Origin: Weissella confusa
GTDB lineage: Bacteria > Bacillota > Bacilli > Lactobacillales > Lactobacillaceae
Assembly (NCBI GenBank): GCA_016466735.1
Contig: JAAOED010000007.1
Span: 1 to 64,000 of the forward strand
DNA: 64,000 nucleotides
Direction: 5' to 3'
Each line of letters starts with the position of its first letter. Within the stretch, counting starts at the first letter, position 1. The position numbers and the translations under genes were made by a program. A model generated the notes under the pieces. That model was given only the letters and a program-made list of their open reading frames with translations. It was not told where the DNA came from and searched no databases. Of this stretch, positions 59,297 through 64,000 are shown one piece after another.

Positions 59297-60010
59297 TTAT
59301 TCAAAATGTGCTTTTAGTTGTGCCACACCAGGTTGGCCTGGCGCTGATGACTCACCAAGGCTTGCGAATGTTAATTGGGTACCATATTGGTACCCCTCAA
59401 AACGTGACCGTTGACCAAGTTCACCCATCGCCATTGTGATTAATGGCTTGGTTTGATGAGCCACTTTTGTTGCCTCCAACAATCGTTGCACATCCCCATC
59501 GTCATTTGGCATCACAGCCAGTTTCACAACATCAACCGGTGTTGCAACCATGCTTTGTAACTCAGCATCTAAATCAGCGGGCGTCGCGTCAAAATAATGA
59601 CGTGACCCAATCACAGTAATACCTTGTGACTGCGCATCTTCGACCACATCCCCAACTTCTTCGAGCAGCGCAACTTCGACATCCACTGCCGCAACGCGAC
59701 TTGCAATCGCCAACTGGTATACCCAGTGATAAGCCACGCTATCAAAGTCTTCTTGCCCGCCCTCAGCTACTGTGCGCCACGTGACGATTAAAGGCTTATC
59801 CGCATTAAACGCAATGGTTTGCATTTGGCTAGCCTGCAATTCGCCTGGATCAGTTAAATAATCTACCCGCCATTCAATCACATCGGCCTGACTGTCATTC
59901 GCCTGTTCCAACATCACCAGTACGTCATTCACGGTTTCACCCATGACCGGTACTGCAATCAACGGACGCTCGGACGTCGCAACCGCTGACCCAATTTTCA
60001 AATACGTCAT
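59297..60010 (-). CDS. aroD: 3-dehydroquinate dehydratase, type I
   Basis: Third step of the shikimate pathway. The 237-residue type I (Schiff-base) enzyme has the metal-free barrel motifs EWRVDYL, IGSRHYFDATP (catalytic His) and VKLAVMPND (Schiff-base Lys), with GELGQRSR near the end. The ATG at 60010 has AGGTG six bases upstream and lies one base past the aroK stop; a GTG three codons earlier is possible. Last gene of the aro operon. Confidence 0.92.
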   Translation of the reverse strand: MTYLKIGSAVATSERPLIAVPVMGETVNDVLVMLEQANDSQADVIEWRVDYLTDPGELQASQMQTIAFNADKPLIVTWRTVAEGGQEDFDSVAYHWVYQLAIASRVAAVDVEVALLEEVGDVVEDAQSQGITVIGSRHYFDATPADLDAELQSMVATPVDVVKLAVMPNDDGDVQRLLEATKVAHQTKPLITMAMGELGQRSRFEGYQYGTQLTFASLGESSAPGQPGVAQLKAHFE

Positions 60011-60011
60011 C

Positions 60012-60515
60012 TTATTCACCTAGTAACTCGAGAATTTCAGTTGCGACTTCAACTGCTGTTTTATTATCTGTCGCAATCACATGACTTGCAGCTGCGTCAT
60101 ATTTCGGCAAGCGATTACGCCACAAGGCAGCTACTTCCATCAGGGTCTTTGAACGTAAAATGGGGCGCGTGTCGTCGTCCGCCAGGCGTTCCATTGTTTG
60201 TCCAAATGAACCTGATAGATAAAACACTGGTACATTCGCTTCAGACAACAGTTGGATATTACCTGGCGTCTCGATAATGCCACCACCTGTTGCAATAATC
60301 CCCTCATTATTAATGACTTCTTGCAACACATCATGCTCCAGCGCTCGAAAGGCTGGCTCACCCTCTGTGGCAAAAATTTCACCTGGCGTTTGTCCCGTCT
60401 TACGAATAATCATTTTATCGGTATCGGTTAGTGGCACGGCCAACATTTCAGCCAGCAAACGGCCAACCGTCGTCTTACCGGCCCCCATGAAACCAATCAA
60501 AATCGCTGTTTTCAT
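60012..60515 (-). CDS. aroK: Shikimate kinase
   Basis: Fifth step of the pathway: phosphorylates shikimate. The 167-residue P-loop kinase has Walker A GFMGAGKTTVG (8-18), DTD (31-33 region, shikimate binding), the GGG motif ATGGGIIETP and a lid Arg in DDDTRPIL. It shares one base with the aroA stop codon, so it is coupled to aroA. Confidence 0.93.
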   Translation of the reverse strand: MKTAILIGFMGAGKTTVGRLLAEMLAVPLTDTDKMIIRKTGQTPGEIFATEGEPAFRALEHDVLQEVINNEGIIATGGGIIETPGNIQLLSEANVPVFYLSGSFGQTMERLADDDTRPILRSKTLMEVAALWRNRLPKYDAAASHVIATDNKTAVEVATEILELLGE

Positions 60516-61810
60516 TACGCTTCCACCAATCTTTCTAGGTCCGCAAAGAAGCTTGGATATGACACGCTGACTGAATCAGCATTCGCTAATTCAACCTCAC
60601 CATCTGTCAACAAAGCTGCAATCGCCAACATCATGCCAATGCGGTGATCACCTGATGAATCCACTACCGTTGGCTCGTCAACATGCAACGGCGTCCCTCC
60701 GTGCACCAAGAACCCATCTTCACGGGCCTCAATGTTTGCCCCCAACTTATTCAGTTGGGTGGTCACGGTCGCAATACGGTCTGTTTCCTTCACGTGAAGT
60801 TCCTGGGCACCTGTAATCAAGGTGTCACCAAGCGCTTGCGTCGCCGCCAACACTAACATCGGAATTTCGTCGACCGCTGTCGGAATATCTTCTGACGTAA
60901 CGGCCGTTCCTTGTAAGGCTTGTGTGCGAACAATTAAATCCGCGGTTGGCTCACCTTCTGAAATCACATTATCCATTTCAATCACGGCACCCATCCGACG
61001 TAACAAACGCAGAATGCCATCACGCGTTGGGTTAATCCCGACGCCAGTCAAACGCAGTTCACTATTTGGTACCAACAATGCGGCAACAATCCAAAACGCA
61101 GCTGACGAAATATCACCAGGCACATTAATTGTTGCGCCAGTCAATGCCGTGTTCGGTGTCACAATAATGTCTTGTCCTTCACGCACAACATCTACCCCAA
61201 AATGGTGAAGCATACGTTCCGTGTGATCACGCGTTGCCAGCGGTTCGGTAATCACTGTTTCACCTTCAGCTTGCAAACCAGCCAAAATCAGCGCGCTCTT
61301 CACTTGCGCAGACGCCACTGGCAAGCGGTAGTGAATCCCATGCAAGCCAAACCCGGGCATCGTCGTGACCGGCAAACGGTGATTCGTCGACACAAAGCGG
61401 GCCCCCATTTTCGTCAATGGATCAATCACGCGCGCCAATGGACGGGTACTCAAACTAGCATCCCCAACAAACGTCATCGGGAATGGCTGATTCGCCAACA
61501 AGCCCATCAGCAAGCGCGTGCTAGTGCCAGAATTTCCCATATCAAGTGGTCCATCAGGCTCTGTTAACGTCGTGAGTGGACGGCCGTGCACAACGACACG
61601 GTCATCATACCAGTCGACCGTTACCCCCAACTGTTGCATGGCGCCCAATGTATTGCGGACATCATCCGAATCGAGTAGTCCGTAAATCGTCGTCTCCCCA
61701 GTTGCAATACTCCCCAACATAACCGCACGGTGTGAAATACTCTTGTCCCCCGGTACCGTTAACTGGCCATTAATGCCGGTTGCTGCAGTTTTTAATTGTC
61801 GGTTTGTCAT
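60515..61810 (-). CDS. aroA: 3-phosphoshikimate 1-carboxyvinyltransferase (EPSP synthase)
   Basis: Sixth step: joins PEP to shikimate-3-phosphate. The 431-residue enzyme has the N-terminal VPGDKSISHRAVMLG (PEP and phosphate binding), GNSGTSTRLLMG, the catalytic region ETDRIATV and the C-terminal DHRIGMM. Position 2 of the glyphosate-relevant loop reads GNSGTSTR rather than the plant-type GNAGTAMRP, consistent with a class II (less glyphosate-sensitive) EPSP synthase (inference). Confidence 0.93.
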   Translation of the reverse strand: MTNRQLKTAATGINGQLTVPGDKSISHRAVMLGSIATGETTIYGLLDSDDVRNTLGAMQQLGVTVDWYDDRVVVHGRPLTTLTEPDGPLDMGNSGTSTRLLMGLLANQPFPMTFVGDASLSTRPLARVIDPLTKMGARFVSTNHRLPVTTMPGFGLHGIHYRLPVASAQVKSALILAGLQAEGETVITEPLATRDHTERMLHHFGVDVVREGQDIIVTPNTALTGATINVPGDISSAAFWIVAALLVPNSELRLTGVGINPTRDGILRLLRRMGAVIEMDNVISEGEPTADLIVRTQALQGTAVTSEDIPTAVDEIPMLVLAATQALGDTLITGAQELHVKETDRIATVTTQLNKLGANIEAREDGFLVHGGTPLHVDEPTVVDSSGDHRIGMMLAIAALLTDGEVELANADSVSVSYPSFFADLERLVEA

Positions 61811-61831
61811 AATTACTCCTTTCGGGGCGAC

Positions 61832-63010
61832 TTAGAAGTTTTTAATTTCGGCACGGTACGCCGCTAATTGCTCCTTCAAACGATCCATATTATCTGTATC
61901 AAATTTATCCAAAATGGCAGTCGCCAACTCAATGGCAACCATGTGCTCCGCAATCACGGCAGCCGCGGTAACAGCCGTCGTATCAGAGCGTTCCACTGAC
62001 GCACGGTGGTCTTCGTGGGTATCAATATCGACACTTTGCATTGGTCGGTAAAGCGTTGGAATTGGCTTCACAACGCCTTTCACTACCACTGGCTCACCGT
62101 TGGTCATGCCACCTTCGAACCCACCAAGGTTGTTAGACCCACGGTAGAAACCGCGTTCTTCACTCCAGTAGATTTCGTCCATCACTTCTGAGCCGAACTT
62201 TTCAGCGTTCTCAAAACCGCCACCAAATTCAACACCCTTGAACGCATTAATGCCAATAATGGCGCGCGCAATCTTGGCATCCAACTTTGTATCAGCGGAA
62301 ACGTATGAACCCAAGCCAACTGGTACGCCGGTTGCGATAACTTGAACCGTACCACCAACCGTGTTGTAATCACGCTTCGTGTCATCCAACAACGTGCGCA
62401 TCTTTTCATCCGTTTCGGCGTCCAACGTACGTGTTGGGAAACTTTCAGTCACGGCACGTAATTCGGCCAACGTCTTATACTGGGCAATTTGACCCGCATC
62501 AGCGCGGACTGGCCCGATGTTTAACACGAACCCGTGCACATCAATGCCTAATTCCGCCAACAAACGCTTCGCAACCGCCCCAACCGCAACACGCATGACC
62601 GTTTCACGGGCTGATGAACGTTCCAACACATTTCGCAAATCGGCCGAGTGGCGATACTTCATCCCCCCAACCAAATCAGCGTGACCTGGACGTGGACGCA
62701 TCACTTTACGCTTGCTGTTTTCTTCGTCAGCTGGCGTGTTGGGATCCATGATCTTCGTCCAGTGATTATGGTCATCGTTGTGCACGTTCAACGCAATCGG
62801 TGAACCTAATGTCACTTGGTGGCGGACCCCACCCATAATCGTGACCGTATCAGTCTCAATCACTTGGCGTTGCCCACGACCAGCTGCGTGCTGGCGTCGT
62901 GCTAGTTCCGTATTAATATCTTCTTGGGTCAAGTGCAAACCAGCTGGAATGCCCTCAATAATTGCCACTTCTTCTGGGCCGTGACTCTCACCCGCCGTCA
63001 TATAACGCAT
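61832..63010 (-). CDS. aroC: Chorismate synthase
   Basis: Last shared step, making chorismate with reduced FMN. The 392-residue enzyme starts MRYMTAGESHGP and has the signatures RRQHAAGRGQRQ, RPGHADLVGGMKY, RSSARETVMRVA and the C-terminal HEDHRASVERSDTTAV. Its ATG shares a base with the aroB stop codon. 21 bases separate it from aroA. Confidence 0.95.
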   Translation of the reverse strand: MRYMTAGESHGPEEVAIIEGIPAGLHLTQEDINTELARRQHAAGRGQRQVIETDTVTIMGGVRHQVTLGSPIALNVHNDDHNHWTKIMDPNTPADEENSKRKVMRPRPGHADLVGGMKYRHSADLRNVLERSSARETVMRVAVGAVAKRLLAELGIDVHGFVLNIGPVRADAGQIAQYKTLAELRAVTESFPTRTLDAETDEKMRTLLDDTKRDYNTVGGTVQVIATGVPVGLGSYVSADTKLDAKIARAIIGINAFKGVEFGGGFENAEKFGSEVMDEIYWSEERGFYRGSNNLGGFEGGMTNGEPVVVKGVVKPIPTLYRPMQSVDIDTHEDHRASVERSDTTAVTAAAVIAEHMVAIELATAILDKFDTDNMDRLKEQLAAYRAEIKNF

Positions 63011-64000
63011 TATTCTGGGTTTCCTTCCACGAATTCTTTCATTGCTGCTAACTCTTTTTTAACAATCACTGGCTTGCCCGGTGCCGCAATGGCAACCAAC
63101 TGCAATGTGCCTGATTGATTTTTCTTATCATTCTTCAAATGGTCGTAAAAGTCACCTTTACCAATCAAAGGCGAAAAGACTTGTAGACCAACGGGTGCCA
63201 AACGTTCAACCAATGCATCGGTCAAACCTGGTTCTGCAATCCCGTCACGCTCAAAGCGGTCCGAAATTGCGACCATACCAGCAGCAACCGCTTCACCGTG
63301 GCGCAATGCACCGTGAGCCATCAACTCGATGGCGTGACCAAAGGTGTGACCGAAGTTCAACACCTTACGCACGCCACCCTCTTTTTCATCGGCCATCACA
63401 ATATCAGCCTTATATTGCACGGATTGTTCAATCAGCCATTGTGCATTGGCCCGCACGTCGGCGACCGTCTTCATGCGACCAGTCCATTGCCAGAACTCGC
63501 CACCAGCCAAAGCTGACGTCTTGACGACTTCGGCATAACCTTCGATTAGGTCACGGTCGTCCAACGTGTCCAAATATTCTGGGTCGATGATTACCAAATC
63601 TGGTTGGTAAAAAGTCCCCATAATATTTTTCACATCATCCATGTTGATGGCGTTCTTGCCACCAACACTTGAGTCCACTTGGGCCGTTAATGAAGTCGCC
63701 ACTTGAATAAAGGCAATACCGCGCATGTAAACTGACGCCACAAAACCAGCCGCGTCACCGATGACACCACCACCGAGCGCAATCACCCCATCTTGCCGCG
63801 TAAAGCCATTTTCCGCCATCACGCCGACCAGGTAGTTGACTGCCTCCAATGATTTCGTTTGCTCACCGGCTGGTAGCACCGCTGGCACAACCTCAAAACC
63901 ATTCAACGTCAAATTTTGCGCCGTCACAGCCAAATAATAGGTTGCGACATTCTCATCTGAAATCAACAGTACCTTGCGTTTTGACCAGACCTTGGCAACT
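63010..64000 (-). CDS. aroB: 3-dehydroquinate synthase (5' end outside window)
   Basis: Second step of the shikimate pathway, NAD- and metal-dependent. The visible 330 residues run from VAKVWSKRKVLLISDENV at the window edge through the NAD motif GGGVIGDAAGFVASVYMRG, the phosphate site TSLTAQVDSSVGGK and the metal ligands in EGYAEVVK, NFGHTFGHAIE and HGEAVAAG. The frame is open to the last base, so the first roughly 25-30 codons lie beyond it; the TTG sometimes taken as start (63966) is internal. First visible gene of the aro operon. Confidence 0.93.
   Translation of the reverse strand, partial: VAKVWSKRKVLLISDENVATYYLAVTAQNLTLNGFEVVPAVLPAGEQTKSLEAVNYLVGVMAENGFTRQDGVIALGGGVIGDAAGFVASVYMRGIAFIQVATSLTAQVDSSVGGKNAINMDDVKNIMGTFYQPDLVIIDPEYLDTLDDRDLIEGYAEVVKTSALAGGEFWQWTGRMKTVADVRANAQWLIEQSVQYKADIVMADEKEGGVRKVLNFGHTFGHAIELMAHGALRHGEAVAAGMVAISDRFERDGIAEPGLTDALVERLAPVGLQVFSPLIGKGDFYDHLKNDKKNQSGTLQLVAIAAPGKPVIVKKELAAMKEFVEGNPE

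Noticed and set aside
1-64000. CRISPR arrays, tRNA or rRNA genes, prophage, intact insertion sequences
   Set aside because: No regularly spaced direct repeats, no cloverleaf or rRNA-like stretches, and no transposase, integrase or phage structural genes were seen on either strand.

Overview
The window looks like chromosomal DNA of a heterofermentative lactic acid bacterium of the Leuconostocaceae type, most likely Weissella. The pointers are gluconate uptake and kinase genes, xylose isomerase, PepX, a lysine-type MurE, GatCAB, Nramp and ABC manganese uptake, CcpA cre sites and low-GC Gram-positive ribosome binding sites. The genus is an inference from gene content and was not checked by any search. 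No rRNA, tRNA, CRISPR array, prophage or intact insertion sequence is visible. Almost every gene is on the minus strand. The plus-strand exceptions are a manganese ABC operon (29140-31700), pyrD plus a thiamin-precursor transporter (53763-57559) and a small unassigned transcription unit (about 39775-40170).

Layout. 1-4.7 kb: ymfF-ymfH-rodZ-pgsA. 4.8-10.3 kb: two GntP gluconate permeases and gluconokinase under CcpA-type control, with a 0.9 kb gap holding two copies of a long-hairpin repeat. 10.4-13.2 kb: a PgaC/IcaA-like polysaccharide synthase operon. 13.4-18.3 kb: yhaM-yhaN-yhaO nuclease genes and yheA. 18.4-28.8 kb: argR-pbp1A, a phosphate transporter, a class I amidotransferase-like hydrolase, DUF1292-argS and folC-rdgB-murE. 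29.1-31.7 kb: mntBCA. 31.8-33.2 kb: third repeat copy, a YjbR protein and a HepT/MntA toxin-antitoxin pair. 33.3-39.7 kb: dgkB, gatCAB, rsmF. 39.7-40.2 kb: structured plus-strand unit with two overlapping small ORFs. 40.2-45.0 kb: HAD phosphatase, pepX, a third GntP. 45.1-46.9 kb: PadR-DUF1700-DUF4097 module. 47.0-50.3 kb: mntH with a folded leader, GNAT, Usp, DUF1456. 50.5-53.5 kb: rbsK, aldo/keto reductase, prs. 53.8-57.6 kb: pyrD, then a TPP riboswitch and ykoEDC. 57.7-59.0 kb: xylA. 59.3-64.0 kb: aroB-aroC-aroA-aroK-aroD, with aroB cut by the window edge.

How the genes fit together. Gluconate enters through GntP, is phosphorylated by GntK and feeds the phosphoketolase-type pentose route typical of these bacteria; xylA and rbsK bring xylose and ribose to the same pool, and Prs draws on it for nucleotides. 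The gluconate and xylose promoters carry cre sites plus palindromes that look like local operators. Manganese is served by both MntBCA and MntH.

The least explained parts are: (1) a 242-bp long-hairpin repeat in three copies whose arms covary, (2) a plus-strand unit at 39.7-40.2 kb with a hok-like arrangement of overlapping small ORFs, (3) a closed, branched leader RNA in front of mntH that does not match the manganese riboswitch I know, and (4) a three-hairpin element directly after rbsK.
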